NCBI GenBank assembly: GCA_022072415.1
Contig: JAJVHW010000151.1
Coordinates: 1 to 38,107 of the forward strand
Direction: 5' to 3'
Length of the DNA stretch: 38,107 bases
Origin: Planctomycetota bacterium
Lineage (GTDB): Bacteria; Planctomycetota; JAJSAM01; JAJVHW01
Positions within the stretch are counted from its first letter, which is position 1. Each line of letters starts with the position of its first letter. Below the pieces are notes generated by a model, which saw only the letters and a list, made by a program, of their open reading frames with translations, had not been told where the DNA came from and did not search any database. The position numbers and the translations under genes were made by a program. Below, one piece after another: positions 13,105 to 22,328 of the stretch.

Positions 13105-13166
13105 CTGGCCCCTCCGGGTCCGCACCCCCGCGACGAAGTCCGCCGCGCCGGGCCGCGCGCCCCCCC

Positions 13167-14336
13167 ATGGAGCCCCGCATGAGACACGGACCGATCGCCG
13201 TCTGCCGAGCAGCGGCCGTCACCCTTGCCGCACTCGCCGCGGGCGTGCCCGCCGGCGCGCAGGAGATGCCGCCCGCCGCGGTCCGTACCGACGCGGTGCG
13301 GAAGGAGACGGTCACCGAGCGCCGCCGCGTCTCCGGGAACGTGCGCGCCGCGGAGCGCACCGCCGTCGCGGGCCGCGAGGCCGGGATCGTCCTCGAGGCG
13401 CCGGCGCGCGAGGGGCAGCACGTGAAGGCGGGCGACCTGCTCGCGCGCATCGACGGAGAGCGGATCGCCCTCGAGCTCGCGGTGATCGAGTCCCAGCGCG
13501 GGATGGTCACGACGACCGTGGAACTCCGCCGCGCGGAGCGCGAGCGGGCGCAGACCGACCTCGACCGCATGGAACGCGCGGTGAAGAGCGACGCGGCCGC
13601 GGCGCGGGACCTCGACGACGCGCGCGCCGCGCTGAAGGAGGCCTCCTCCAGGATCGCCGCGGCCGAGGCGGAGTTCGCCGTGCTCGACGCACGCGCCGCG
13701 ACGCTCCGCCGCCGGGCAGACGACTGCACCGTGCGCGCGCCGTTCGACGGGATCGTGACGATGCGCCGCGTGTCGCCGGGGGCGTGGCTCGACGCGGGCG
13801 GCGCCGTCGCCGACCTGATGTCCGAGACGTGCGAGGCGTGGATCGACGTGCCGCAGCGGGACCTCGCCTCCCTGTCGCCGGGCCGCGGAGAGATCCGCCT
13901 CTCCGCCGACGCGACGGGCGCCGCCGCGAAGTCGCTCTCCTCGTGGCGGGTCCTCCCCGACGTGGACCCACGGGCGCGCACGTTCTCCGTCGTCGCGCCC
14001 CTCGACGCCTCGTGGGGCTTCACGTCCGGCATGTCCCTCACGGCGTGGGTGCCGACCGCCGAGTCCGCCGCGCACCTCACCGTGTCCGAGGACGCGCTCC
14101 TCCGCGGCGAGACCGGGCCGTTCGTCTACGTCGCGATGCCCGGCGCGGCCGGCGCGCCGCACACGGCGGTGCGGGTGCCCGTGGAGATCCTCTTCCACGC
14201 CGGCGGCCGCGCGGTCGTCCGGTCCGACCGGCTCGCCGAGGGCGCGCTCGCGATCGTCGAGGGCAACGAGCGGCTCTTCCCGACGGCGCCCGTGTCCCCC
14301 GTCGCCGCGCCCGAGGGCGCCGGGAAGCCGCGATGA
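13167..14336 (+). CDS. RND efflux system periplasmic adaptor subunit (HlyD/AcrA family)
   Basis: Bridges an inner-membrane RND pump to an outer-membrane channel. The 389-residue protein has a signal peptide (ITVTLAALAAG-type hydrophobic core at about residues 10-28, cleavage near AGA-QE). A barrel-sandwich lipoyl half follows with GREAGIVLEAP and GQHVKAGDLLARIDGE, then a helical hairpin of about residues 105-190 (ELRRAERERAQTDLDRMERAV, AAAEAEFAVLDAR). The second lipoyl half is DCTVRAPFDGIVTMRRVSPGAWL, followed by beta-barrel and membrane-proximal parts. The ATG at 13167 gives MEPRMRH; the ATG at 13179 is equally possible and gives a tidier signal peptide. Neither has a Shine-Dalgarno. The stop overlaps the permease start by four bases (ATGA). 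Confidence 0.9.
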   Translation: MEPRMRHGPIAVCRAAAVTLAALAAGVPAGAQEMPPAAVRTDAVRKETVTERRRVSGNVRAAERTAVAGREAGIVLEAPAREGQHVKAGDLLARIDGERIALELAVIESQRGMVTTTVELRRAERERAQTDLDRMERAVKSDAAAARDLDDARAALKEASSRIAAAEAEFAVLDARAATLRRRADDCTVRAPFDGIVTMRRVSPGAWLDAGGAVADLMSETCEAWIDVPQRDLASLSPGRGEIRLSADATGAAAKSLSSWRVLPDVDPRARTFSVVAPLDASWGFTSGMSLTAWVPTAESAAHLTVSEDALLRGETGPFVYVAMPGAAGAPHTAVRVPVEILFHAGGRAVVRSDRLAEGALAIVEGNERLFPTAPVSPVAAPEGAGKPR

Positions 14337-17300
14337 ACTGGATCGAAGCGTCGATCCGCCGTCCGGTCACGGTGCTCGTGGGGGTCATCCTCACGCTGCT
14401 CGCCGGACTCCTCGCCGTGCAGCGCCTCCCGATCCAGCTCACGCCGAACGTGGAGGACACGATCATCGCGGTCTCCACGCGGTGGGAGGGCGCGAGCCCC
14501 CTCGAGATCGAGCAGGAGATCGTGGACCGGCAGGAGGAGGCGCTGCAGGGGCTCGCCGGTCTCCGCAACGTGACGAGCACGTCGCAGCAGGGCGTCGGGA
14601 ACCTCCGCCTCGAGTTCGCCGTGGGGACGCCGAAGGAGTCGGCGCTCCGCGAAGTGTCCGACAAGCTCCGCGAGGTGCCCGAGTACCCCGAAGGCGCGGA
14701 CGAGCCCGTCGTCGAGGCCTCCGATCCGGAGAACCGCGACTACATCGCGTGGTTCGTGCTGTCGTGCGCCGATCCGTCGGTGGACGTGCGGACGCTCCAG
14801 GACTTCGTCGAGGACCGCGTGAAGCCCATGCTGGAGCGCGTGCCCGGCCTCGCCGAGGTGAACGTGATCGGCGGCCGCGAGCGCGAGGTGCAGGTGCGCT
14901 TCGACCCCGCGCGTCTCGCGGAGCGCGGGGTCACCGTCCCGCAGATGCTCGCCTCGCTCCGCAGCGCGAACCGCAACGCGTCGGCCGGGCGGCTCGCGGC
15001 GGGGAAGTCCGACGTGCGCGTGCGCATGGAGGGGCGGTTCTCGCGTCCGGAGGAGGTCGCCGAGACTGTGCTCGCGGACACGCCGTCGGGCGTGGTCCGC
15101 GTGCGCGACGTGGCGGAGGTCGTCGAGACGTACAAGGAGCCGATCTCGTTCGTGCGGTCCCGCGGCGTGCCCGTCGTCGCGCTGAACGCGCAGAACGAGG
15201 TCGGGAGCAACGTGATCGAGGTGATGGGGCGCCTGAAGAGCGCCGTCGCCGCGGTGAACGCGCCGGGCGGCGTGCTCGAGGGCGAGGCGCGGCGCCGCGG
15301 CCTCGCGGGCGGGCTGTCGCTCGTGCAGGTCTACGACCAGACGACGTACATCCACGACGCGCTCGACCTCGTCACGGAGAACATCTGGGTCGGAGGGCTA
15401 CTCGCCGTCTCCGTGCTCTTCCTCTTCCTGCGGTCCCTCCGCACGTCGGCGATCATCGGGATCTCGATCCCGCTCTCGGTGATCGGCGCCGTCGTGTTCA
15501 TGCTCGCGATGGGGCGCACGGTGAACGTGATCAGCCTCGCGGGGATGGCGTTCGCGGTGGGCATGGTCGTGGACAACGCGATCGTCGTGCTCGAGAACGC
15601 GTACCGGCACATGGAGATGGGGAAGCCGCCCATGCGGGCGACCGTGGACGGCACGAAGGAGGTCTACGGCGCGGTCGTCGCGTCCACGCTGACGACGCTC
15701 GTCGTGTTCGTGCCGATCCTGCTCATCCAGGAGGAGGCGGGGCAGCTCTTCCGCGACATCGCGCTGGCGATCTGCGCCGCGGTGGGGCTGTCGCTCGTGG
15801 TCTCCGTGACCGTGGTGCCGATGCTGATCGCGCGGGTCCGCCGGAAGGAAGGGGGGAGCGTGCTCTCGCGGCTGCTCGCGCCGCTCGCGCGGCCGTTCGC
15901 GGGGGTCGCGCCGGGGGTCGCGGGTCTCGTCTTCCGCCTGTCCGGAAGCTGGATCGCGCGACTCGCGGTCGTCTCGTTCTTCACCGTGGCGTCGGTCTGG
16001 GGCACGGCCGCGCTGCTCCCGCCGTCCGACTACCTCCCGCAGGGGAACCGGAACCTCGTCTTCGGCCTCCTCGTCCCGCCGCCGGGATACAGCCTCGCGC
16101 AGCAGGAGGCGCTCGCCGACCGCATCGAGACCGTGGTCCGCCCCGCGTGGGAGGTCGCGGCCCTCCCGGCGGGATCGGAGGAGCGCCGGAGGGCCGAGGA
16201 CGCGCTGCCGCTCCTGAAGACGTTCGACTTCGCGCGCGGCGGACCCGGCCCCGACATCCGCCCGCCCGCGCTGGAGAACTACTTCCTCGTCTCGTTCGAC
16301 GGGCTGATGTTCCACGGCGGCATCTCCGACGATCCGTCGCGCGTCGTGGACATGCTCCCGCTCTTCGCGGCGGCCACGCAGGGACCACAGGCGCCGGGCA
16401 CGCTCGCATTCGCGTTCCAAGTGCCGCTCTTCCGCCTCGGCGGACGCACCGGCTCCGCGGTGAAGGTGAACTTCGAGGGCGACGACCTCGACGAGGTGAC
16501 CCGCGCCGCGCTCGTCGCGTACGGCGACCTCCTCCGGAAGTTCCCGCCGTACTCGATCCAGCCGGACCCGGGCAACTTCAACCTCCCGACGCCGGAGCTC
16601 CGGATCGTCCCGGAGCTCGAACGCATCGCGGAGTCCGGGTTCACGCGGCAGGACGTGGGTTCGATGGTGCAGGCGTTCGGCGACGGCGCGCTCGCCGGCG
16701 AGTACCGCGTCGGCGGCCAGTCGGTGGACCTGAAGGTCGTCGCGAAGGACGCGCTGGAGCCGGGGGCGCTCGGACGCCTCGGCGACCAGCCGGTCGCGAC
16801 GCCGCACGGCGCGGTGGTCCCGCTCTCGGCGCTCGCGCACCTCGTGCGCGTCAACGCCGCGCCCCAGATCAACCGGTCCGCGCGGCGTCGCGCGGTGACC
16901 CTCCAGTTCACGCCTCCGCCCGGCATGCCGCTCGAGGCGGCGGTGACGGAGATCCGCGCGATCCTCGACGCGCGCCGCGCCGACGGCTCGATCCCGCCCG
17001 GCGTGGACACCACGTACACCGGCTCCGCGAGCAAGCTCCAGGCCGTGCGCGCGGCGATGCTCGGCGACGGGACGCTCCAGGGCACGCTCGTGTCGTCGCT
17101 CGCGCTCGCGCTGATCGTCGTCTACCTGCTCATGTGCGTCCTCTTCCAGAGCTGGCTCCAGCCGTTCGTCATCCTCTTCAGCGTGCCGCTCGCCACGCTC
17201 GGCGGGTTCGCCGCGCTCCGCCTCGTCCACGCGTGGAGCCTCTCCGACCGCTACATGCCCGTGCAGAACCTCGACGTGCTCACGATGCTCGGGTTCGTGA

Positions 17301-17665
17301 TCCTGATCGGCATCGTCGTGAACAACGCGATCCTGCTCGTGCACCAGGCGGTGAACTTCATGCGCGGCACGGCCGACGAGGGTCCGGGCCGCGCGCTGCC
17401 GCCGCGCGAGGCGATCGCGGAGAGCGTGAAGACGCGCCTCCGCCCGATCCTGATGACGACGCTCACGTCGCTCCTCGGGATGCTGCCGCTCGTGCTCGCG
17501 CCGGGCTCCGGCTCGGAGCTCTACCGGGGGCTCGGCGCAGTGGTGCTCGGCGGACTCCTCGTCTCGACGGTCTTCACGCTGATCCTCGTCCCGCTGCTCT
17601 TCAGCATGGTGTGCGACATCCAGCGGAAGCTCGGGATCGACCCGGCGGGACGCGCGGCGGAGTGA
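14333..17665 (+). CDS. RND family multidrug/solute efflux permease (AcrB-like)
   Basis: A proton-driven trimeric pump of the inner membrane, 1110 residues. TM1 follows MNWIEASIRRPVTVLV, and the first porter loop contains the usual ERVPGLAEVNVIGG and DPARLAERGV. TM2-TM6 lie at about residues 340-500 (WVGGLLAVSVLFLFLRSLR, GISIPLSVIGAVV, GMAFAVGMVVDNAIVVLEN, TLVVFVPILL). The second porter loop and TM8-TM12 follow from about 925. In the proton-relay region TM4 has D414 followed by Asn, where AcrB has two Asp, and TM10 has VVNNAIL at 996-1001, where AcrB has Lys. This variant is common in HAE-type pumps outside enterobacteria and should be functional. Coupled by ATGA to the adaptor. No TolC-type channel gene is nearby, and the substrate cannot be predicted. 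Confidence 0.93.
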   Translation: MNWIEASIRRPVTVLVGVILTLLAGLLAVQRLPIQLTPNVEDTIIAVSTRWEGASPLEIEQEIVDRQEEALQGLAGLRNVTSTSQQGVGNLRLEFAVGTPKESALREVSDKLREVPEYPEGADEPVVEASDPENRDYIAWFVLSCADPSVDVRTLQDFVEDRVKPMLERVPGLAEVNVIGGREREVQVRFDPARLAERGVTVPQMLASLRSANRNASAGRLAAGKSDVRVRMEGRFSRPEEVAETVLADTPSGVVRVRDVAEVVETYKEPISFVRSRGVPVVALNAQNEVGSNVIEVMGRLKSAVAAVNAPGGVLEGEARRRGLAGGLSLVQVYDQTTYIHDALDLVTENIWVGGLLAVSVLFLFLRSLRTSAIIGISIPLSVIGAVVFMLAMGRTVNVISLAGMAFAVGMVVDNAIVVLENAYRHMEMGKPPMRATVDGTKEVYGAVVASTLTTLVVFVPILLIQEEAGQLFRDIALAICAAVGLSLVVSVTVVPMLIARVRRKEGGSVLSRLLAPLARPFAGVAPGVAGLVFRLSGSWIARLAVVSFFTVASVWGTAALLPPSDYLPQGNRNLVFGLLVPPPGYSLAQQEALADRIETVVRPAWEVAALPAGSEERRRAEDALPLLKTFDFARGGPGPDIRPPALENYFLVSFDGLMFHGGISDDPSRVVDMLPLFAAATQGPQAPGTLAFAFQVPLFRLGGRTGSAVKVNFEGDDLDEVTRAALVAYGDLLRKFPPYSIQPDPGNFNLPTPELRIVPELERIAESGFTRQDVGSMVQAFGDGALAGEYRVGGQSVDLKVVAKDALEPGALGRLGDQPVATPHGAVVPLSALAHLVRVNAAPQINRSARRRAVTLQFTPPPGMPLEAAVTEIRAILDARRADGSIPPGVDTTYTGSASKLQAVRAAMLGDGTLQGTLVSSLALALIVVYLLMCVLFQSWLQPFVILFSVPLATLGGFAALRLVHAWSLSDRYMPVQNLDVLTMLGFVILIGIVVNNAILLVHQAVNFMRGTADEGPGRALPPREAIAESVKTRLRPILMTTLTSLLGMLPLVLAPGSGSELYRGLGAVVLGGLLVSTVFTLILVPLLFSMVCDIQRKLGIDPAGRAAE

Positions 17666-17721
17666 GTCCGATGGATCGCGCGGGCTCGCGGCGGGGTAAC
17701 ATCCGAACTCGGAGGTGAGGC

Positions 17722-18738
17722 ATGAAGATCCGGGGACTGACCGCCGTGGTTCTGGCGCTGGCCGCGTGCGGGACGAGCGGTGGCGAGCAGGGACGCGACG
17801 ACCTCACGGAACCGACGGCGTGGAAGGGGCGGGCCGTGCGGGCGGCGCGCGAGGTCGAGGGAGCGCCCTGCGGTGCGTACGCGGACGACATCGCCGCGCT
17901 CGACCTTGCGGTGGCGGGGTTCGACGACGCCTTGCAGGAGCTCGACTCCCTGCACGACGCGAGTTCCGCGGCCGACTCGACCCTCGCCCGGTTCCCGGAG
18001 CTCCTCGACGAGGTGACGGCCCGGCGGACCGCGCTCGAGGTGATCGTCGCGCGGGTGAACGCGGATCCGACCTACTCGCTCGTGGCGCAGGCGATCCTCC
18101 ACGGCGGCGTGGTCGCCGATCCGGACGTGAACGTGGCGGAGCCCGAGGTCACGCGGATGGTGAACTGGGTGCGCGAACTCGATGCCGCAGCGGACGCGTA
18201 CGAGGCCGCGTTCGACGCCGCCGCCGCGGTCGAACCGTGGTTCGAGCGGTCGCGCAACTGGCTCGACGACGAACTGGTCATCATGGGGCGGGCCGCGTCG
18301 ATGGTGAGCGACCGGCTCGCGTTCGACCTGCTCCAGACGGTCCGCGTGCTGATCGACGCCGCCGGCGCCGGACACCGGATCGTCGTGAAGCACGACCGGC
18401 TTCTCGTGACGTCGCCCGCGTGGAGCGGAGTCACGGTCGCGGCGAACGCAGCGGCGGCCGAGGCCGCGGAGGACGCGGCGATCGAGGCGATCCGCCTCCG
18501 CGGGGAGCGGGTCGAGGCCGAGGCGTCCCGGATCCTCTGCGACTGCGCGAACTCGTGGCGCGCGTCGCTCCCGCGGGCCCCCGGGGCCATCGCGAGCGGG
18601 ATCAAGACGCGCATCGCGCAGGCCGAGGCGGCGCGGTCGAGACTCCGCCGCCCCGAGCGCTGGCCGGCCGACATCCGGTCGGTCTGCAAGCCGGTCCAGC
18701 CGGAGAGCGGGGCGATTCCGACGCCCGGAATCAGGTGA
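17722..18738 (+). CDS. Predicted helical lipoprotein of unknown function
   Basis: A 338-residue protein. GGAGG at 17711-17715 sits upstream of the ATG, and a TAACAT box lies about 20 bases before that, so the gene has its own apparent start signals. Residues 1-15 are a short lipoprotein signal ending L-A-A-C with the acylated cysteine at 16. The rest is almost entirely predicted helix, rich in Ala, Glu, Asp and Arg (DIAALDLAVAGFDDALQELDSL, LPDVTARRTALEVIVARV, and a long Ala-rich stretch near 240-275 beginning ANAAAAEAAEDAAIEAI), suggesting coiled coils. No enzyme motif is visible. It follows the efflux permease by 56 bases but need not belong with it; it is not an outer-membrane channel. Its last eight bases overlap the end of the convergent gene. 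Confidence 0.75.
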   Translation: MKIRGLTAVVLALAACGTSGGEQGRDDLTEPTAWKGRAVRAAREVEGAPCGAYADDIAALDLAVAGFDDALQELDSLHDASSAADSTLARFPELLDEVTARRTALEVIVARVNADPTYSLVAQAILHGGVVADPDVNVAEPEVTRMVNWVRELDAAADAYEAAFDAAAAVEPWFERSRNWLDDELVIMGRAASMVSDRLAFDLLQTVRVLIDAAGAGHRIVVKHDRLLVTSPAWSGVTVAANAAAAEAAEDAAIEAIRLRGERVEAEASRILCDCANSWRASLPRAPGAIASGIKTRIAQAEAARSRLRRPERWPADIRSVCKPVQPESGAIPTPGIR

Positions 18739-20110
18739 GGTCCCGCGTCTCCCGCGGGGATCCGGTCGCGGAGACTCGCGCCGTGACGTGCATCGCGGCG
18801 GCGAGGAGCAGCCACGGCTCCAGCGGATAGCGGTTCCGGGCCGACGTCGCGAGCGCGCACCACACGGCGAGGTGCGCGAGGAGCGACCATCTCCACCAGC
18901 GGAACGCCGCGTCGCGCCGGAGCGTCGCGGCCAGCGCGAACACGCCGAGCCCGAGCAGCGCGAGGCTCTGCGCCCAGGCGAGGGACTCGAGCACGCGGGA
19001 CGCGCCCCTGGCGAGGCCCTCCGGAGCGCCGCGGGCCGCGTGCCATCCGAACCCCTGCGGGCGGCCGAGCCAGAGATGCCATGCCTTCTTCGGAGCGTTC
19101 GCCGCCGCCTCGCCCGGGTGCTCCCGGATCCACGCGAGCGCGGCGTCGGCGGCGGCGCCGCCGGTCGGGTCCTCGGCGTACATCTCGCGCACCCTCGCGA
19201 CGACGGGCGGCGACGCGTTCCCGTATCCGTTCACCTCGATCGGGTTGTTCCCGAAGTAGAGGATGAGCCCGCTCTGGACGCTCGTGCGGAGCGTGCCCGG
19301 ATAGCCGTCGCGGAGCGAGTGGTTGACGGCGAAGGGCACGGCGCACGCGGCCGCCGCGACGGCCGAGAGGACCGCCGCGCGGACCCGCTGCGGCCTCCAG
19401 CACGCGAACCACGCCGCGAAGCCGGCCGGCAGCAGCACGACGAGTTCGGTGCGCGTGATGCCGACCCACCCCAGCAGGAATCCGAACGCGAGGGCTCCGC
19501 GGAGCCCGGCCTCGCCGCGGCGCACGCGCTCGAACGCGGCGGACGCGGCGACGACGAGCATCGTCGCGAACGTCTCCGTGTACGGGATCACCGCGAACAC
19601 GGCGTGGGGGAGGAGCGCCGCGTACGCGAGCGCGGCGAGGCGCGCCTCGCCGTCGCGGCGGAGGGCGCGTCCGAGCGAGAGGATCGCGAGCCCGCAGACC
19701 GCCGCGCAGGCGATGCCGAACACGCGGGCCGACGCGAGGCCCGCCGTCCCGGTCACGAGGTACCAGCCCGCAAGCGCGAGCGACATCCCCTGCGGCCGGT
19801 AGAAGAGCGTCCCCGCGGCGTTCCGCTCGGCGTTCCGCGGATGACCGTCGCGGAGGATCGCCTCCGCCTTGGTGACGTACTCCTCCACGTCGTGGGAGAA
19901 GTGCGGTTCGAACGACGCCATGAGCGCCGCGCGCACGGACACGATCGCGACGACCACGAGGATCGCCGCCCTCCACCGGCTCCACCCGGCCGCGGCGTCG
20001 CGCCACGACGCGATGCGTGACCGGACGGGCGCGAGGGACAGCGCCGCCGCGAACGCCGCGGCGGCCGCCGCGTGCGGCGCGAATGCGAGCAGTTCCGCGG
20101 GCCAGTCCAT
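18731..20110 (-). CDS. Polytopic membrane protein, GT-C glycosyltransferase-like (family 39/ArnT type)
   Basis: A 459-residue protein with about ten hydrophobic segments. The first periplasmic loop after TM2 has FSHDVEEYVTKAEAIL, an acidic motif in the position of the catalytic Asp/Glu of GT-C transferases that use polyprenyl-phosphate sugars, followed by LFYRPQGMSLALAGWYL. A soluble C-proximal stretch (ALAWIREHPGEAAANAPKKAWHLWLG) before the last helices resembles the dolichyl-phosphate mannosyltransferase layout. The family assignment rests on topology and these motifs only. The gene diverges from the YfhO-like gene across 76 bases. TACCTT lies 12 bases before its ATG, and no Shine-Dalgarno is seen. 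The acceptor (lipid, protein or glycan) is unknown. It overlaps the convergent lipoprotein gene by eight bases. Confidence 0.75.
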   Translation of the reverse strand: MDWPAELLAFAPHAAAAAAFAAALSLAPVRSRIASWRDAAAGWSRWRAAILVVVAIVSVRAALMASFEPHFSHDVEEYVTKAEAILRDGHPRNAERNAAGTLFYRPQGMSLALAGWYLVTGTAGLASARVFGIACAAVCGLAILSLGRALRRDGEARLAALAYAALLPHAVFAVIPYTETFATMLVVAASAAFERVRRGEAGLRGALAFGFLLGWVGITRTELVVLLPAGFAAWFACWRPQRVRAAVLSAVAAAACAVPFAVNHSLRDGYPGTLRTSVQSGLILYFGNNPIEVNGYGNASPPVVARVREMYAEDPTGGAAADAALAWIREHPGEAAANAPKKAWHLWLGRPQGFGWHAARGAPEGLARGASRVLESLAWAQSLALLGLGVFALAATLRRDAAFRWWRWSLLAHLAVWCALATSARNRYPLEPWLLLAAAMHVTARVSATGSPRETRDLT

Positions 20111-20174
20111 GTCGCTCGGCCGAAGGTATCCCCAGCGCCCCCGTCCCGTCGTGCGATGCCGGGCCTCCCTTCAA

Positions 20175-20180
20175 TACCAT
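20175..20180 (+). promoter_or_regulatory. Candidate -10 box (TACCAT) for a leaderless transcript
   Basis: TACCAT, then CCCCCG, then the GTG start at 20187, with no Shine-Dalgarno. The arrangement is the same as before ligA (394) and the gene at 35284. No -35 hexamer is evident. Confidence 0.35.
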
Positions 20181-20186
20181 CCCCCG

Positions 20187-22328
20187 GTGCGACCCGACGG
20201 GCTCCGCCGGCACCTACCCGCGCTGCTGCTCATGGCGGCGCTCGCGGCGGCGCCGTTCGGAGGCGCCCTCGTGCGAGGCGAGGCGCCCTTCTTCCTCGAC
20301 CTCTCCGACCACTGGTACCCGTTCCGCCTCCATGCGTGGAAGGCGCGGCAGGAGGGTGAGCTCGCGCACTGGTGGGGGAACGTGTTCTGCGGGATGCCGT
20401 TCCTCGCGCAGGCCGAGGCGGCGCTCTCGTACCCGCTCCACTGGGTGACGGACCTGATCCATCCCGCGAAGACGCTCCTCCCGCAGATCCTGCTGCACCG
20501 GTTCCTGCTCGGCGCGGTGATGTACGCCGCGCTGATCGCACGCGGGCACTCGCGGCTCGCTGCGTCGCTCGGCGGCGGGCTGCTCCTCCTCTCGGGGATC
20601 ACGACCACCTGCTTCTCGCAGATGGCCGTGCTGCGCACGCTCGCGTGGCTCCCGCTGCTCGTCCTCGCGTCGGCGCGGTTCCGCGAGCGGCGACTCGGCT
20701 CGGGGGCGGCGTGGACGGCGCTCGCGGTCGGGCTCGGCGTCGTGTCCGGCTATCCGCCGTTCCTCCAGCGCGCGGCGGTGTTCTTCCCGGTGCTCCTCGT
20801 GCTCGATCCGGGGATGCCGCGGACGCTCGCCGACTGGAACGACCGCCTGCGGACGCTGTGCGCGGCGGGCGCGGGTGCGGCGCTCGGCGCCGGGCTCGGC
20901 GCCGCGCAGCTCCTTCCGACGCTGCACGCCACGTCGCTCTCGCAGCGGCAACTCGGGCTGGATCCCGATCTGCTCCAGTGGCTCCGTGCGGAGCCGTCGC
21001 ACCTGTGGATGATGCTCTCGCCGCGGCTCGCCACGGACAACGGCGTCGTGAAGCAGGGGTTCGCGTACCTCGGCGCGCTGCCGGTCGCGCTCGGCGCGGT
21101 GGCGGTCGCGGCCCGGCGGCCCGGGGCCGCCGCGTTCGCTGCGGTCGCGCTGCTGTCGGTGGTCGCGTCGCTCGGCACGCAGACGCCCCTCGGACATGCG
21201 CTCGATCTCGTGCCGCTCGCGTCGTCGTTCCGGAACCCGTCGCAGTACCTCGTCGGATGGGTGCTCTACGTGCCCGTGCTGGCGGCGATGGGGATGGACG
21301 CGCTGCGCGGCGGCCAGGCCGGGCCGCGCGTCGTGTTCGCGTCGTCCGCGTCGGTTGCAGGGCTCCTCGTCGTCGCAGCGCTCGTGCCGACCGCCGCCAC
21401 CGGGCGCGAACTCGTCCAGGCCGGGATCGCGTTCGGAGGACTCGTCGCGCTCGCATGCCGTGCGGCGGCACCGGCGTCGCTGAGCGCGGCGGCGACCGTG
21501 ATCGTCGCCGCCGCGGCGCTGCTCGACGCGGGATCGCTGGGCTTCGGCTATCCCACGGCGAAGGGCCGGCTCCGCCCGACCGCCGACCTCCTGCGTCCCG
21601 ACGCGCCGTTCGCCGCGGTCGCGGAGCACCACAGGGCCTCCGGCGACGCGTGGCCGCCGCGGGCGATCACGTCCGACGCGGTCTTCAACTGGGAGAATCA
21701 CGGGGAGGTCGCCGACGTGGGGAACGTGCGCGGACTCTCCGCGCTCGCGCCCCTCGCCACGATGGACCTCGCCCGCATCCTCGAGAAGGGCGCGCCGTTC
21801 CCGCGCGTCCCGCCGAAGGAGCCTCTCTACGCCTACGGTCCCACGCGCTCGCTGAACCATCGCCTCTTCCCGCTGTTCGGCGCGCGGTACGCCGTGGGAT
21901 GGACGGACGCGCCGGGCGCGGGCTGGACCCGCGTGGCCGACGGCGTGTGGGACCGCGGCGCGACGCCGCAGGCATGGGTGTCCCGCGTCCCCGCGATCGA
22001 CGACTCGTTCATGCCGCCCGCGGAGCGGATCGTCGATGCCGTCCCGTCCGCGATCCCCGTGAACGGAGCGACGATGACGGGGAGCGCCGGCGGCGTGCTC
22101 GTCTGGAGCCAGTCGTTCGACCCCGGATGGGCGTGCACGGTCAACGGGACAGCGCGCGACGTGCGGATCGCCAACCACGCGTTCATGGCGGTGGACGTGC
22201 CGGACGCCGCGTGGACCGCCGAGTGGAGATACACCGCGCCCGGATGGCGGGCGGGCGCGGCGATCTCGCTTGCGTCGCTCGCCGCTCTGATCGTGCTGGC
22301 GTTCCGCTCGCGGAGGATGGACCCGTGA
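20187..22328 (+). CDS. YfhO-like polytopic membrane protein
   Basis: A 713-residue protein with about twelve hydrophobic segments and a C-terminal soluble domain. The first loop has FFLDLSDHWYPFRLHAWKARQEGELAHWWGNVF, followed by CGMPFLAQAEAALSYPL. This is the N-terminal pattern of YfhO proteins, which in Gram-positive bacteria help glycosylate lipoteichoic acid and belong to the GT-C fold. The C-terminal end (WSQSFDPGWACTVNGT, FMAVDVPDAAW, then a last helix) is the YfhO tail and matches the end of the gene at 32870. GTG 20187 is chosen because the first transmembrane helix begins shortly after it and a TACCAT-C-tract box precedes it. The longer frame back to 19869 is antisense to the divergent gene. 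The stop overlaps the next start by GTGA. Confidence 0.78.
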   Translation: MRPDGLRRHLPALLLMAALAAAPFGGALVRGEAPFFLDLSDHWYPFRLHAWKARQEGELAHWWGNVFCGMPFLAQAEAALSYPLHWVTDLIHPAKTLLPQILLHRFLLGAVMYAALIARGHSRLAASLGGGLLLLSGITTTCFSQMAVLRTLAWLPLLVLASARFRERRLGSGAAWTALAVGLGVVSGYPPFLQRAAVFFPVLLVLDPGMPRTLADWNDRLRTLCAAGAGAALGAGLGAAQLLPTLHATSLSQRQLGLDPDLLQWLRAEPSHLWMMLSPRLATDNGVVKQGFAYLGALPVALGAVAVAARRPGAAAFAAVALLSVVASLGTQTPLGHALDLVPLASSFRNPSQYLVGWVLYVPVLAAMGMDALRGGQAGPRVVFASSASVAGLLVVAALVPTAATGRELVQAGIAFGGLVALACRAAAPASLSAAATVIVAAAALLDAGSLGFGYPTAKGRLRPTADLLRPDAPFAAVAEHHRASGDAWPPRAITSDAVFNWENHGEVADVGNVRGLSALAPLATMDLARILEKGAPFPRVPPKEPLYAYGPTRSLNHRLFPLFGARYAVGWTDAPGAGWTRVADGVWDRGATPQAWVSRVPAIDDSFMPPAERIVDAVPSAIPVNGATMTGSAGGVLVWSQSFDPGWACTVNGTARDVRIANHAFMAVDVPDAAWTAEWRYTAPGWRAGAAISLASLAALIVLAFRSRRMDP

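Noticed and set aside
9508-13125. 1205-codon minus-strand frame opposite the kinase gene
   Set aside because: Same explanation: it mirrors a long real gene, has Arg/Glu/Ala-rich low-information sequence and no motif.
15398-17344. 648-codon minus-strand frame opposite the RND permease
   Set aside because: His/Arg/Asp-rich sequence typical of the antisense of a hydrophobic membrane protein; no start signals and no family motif.
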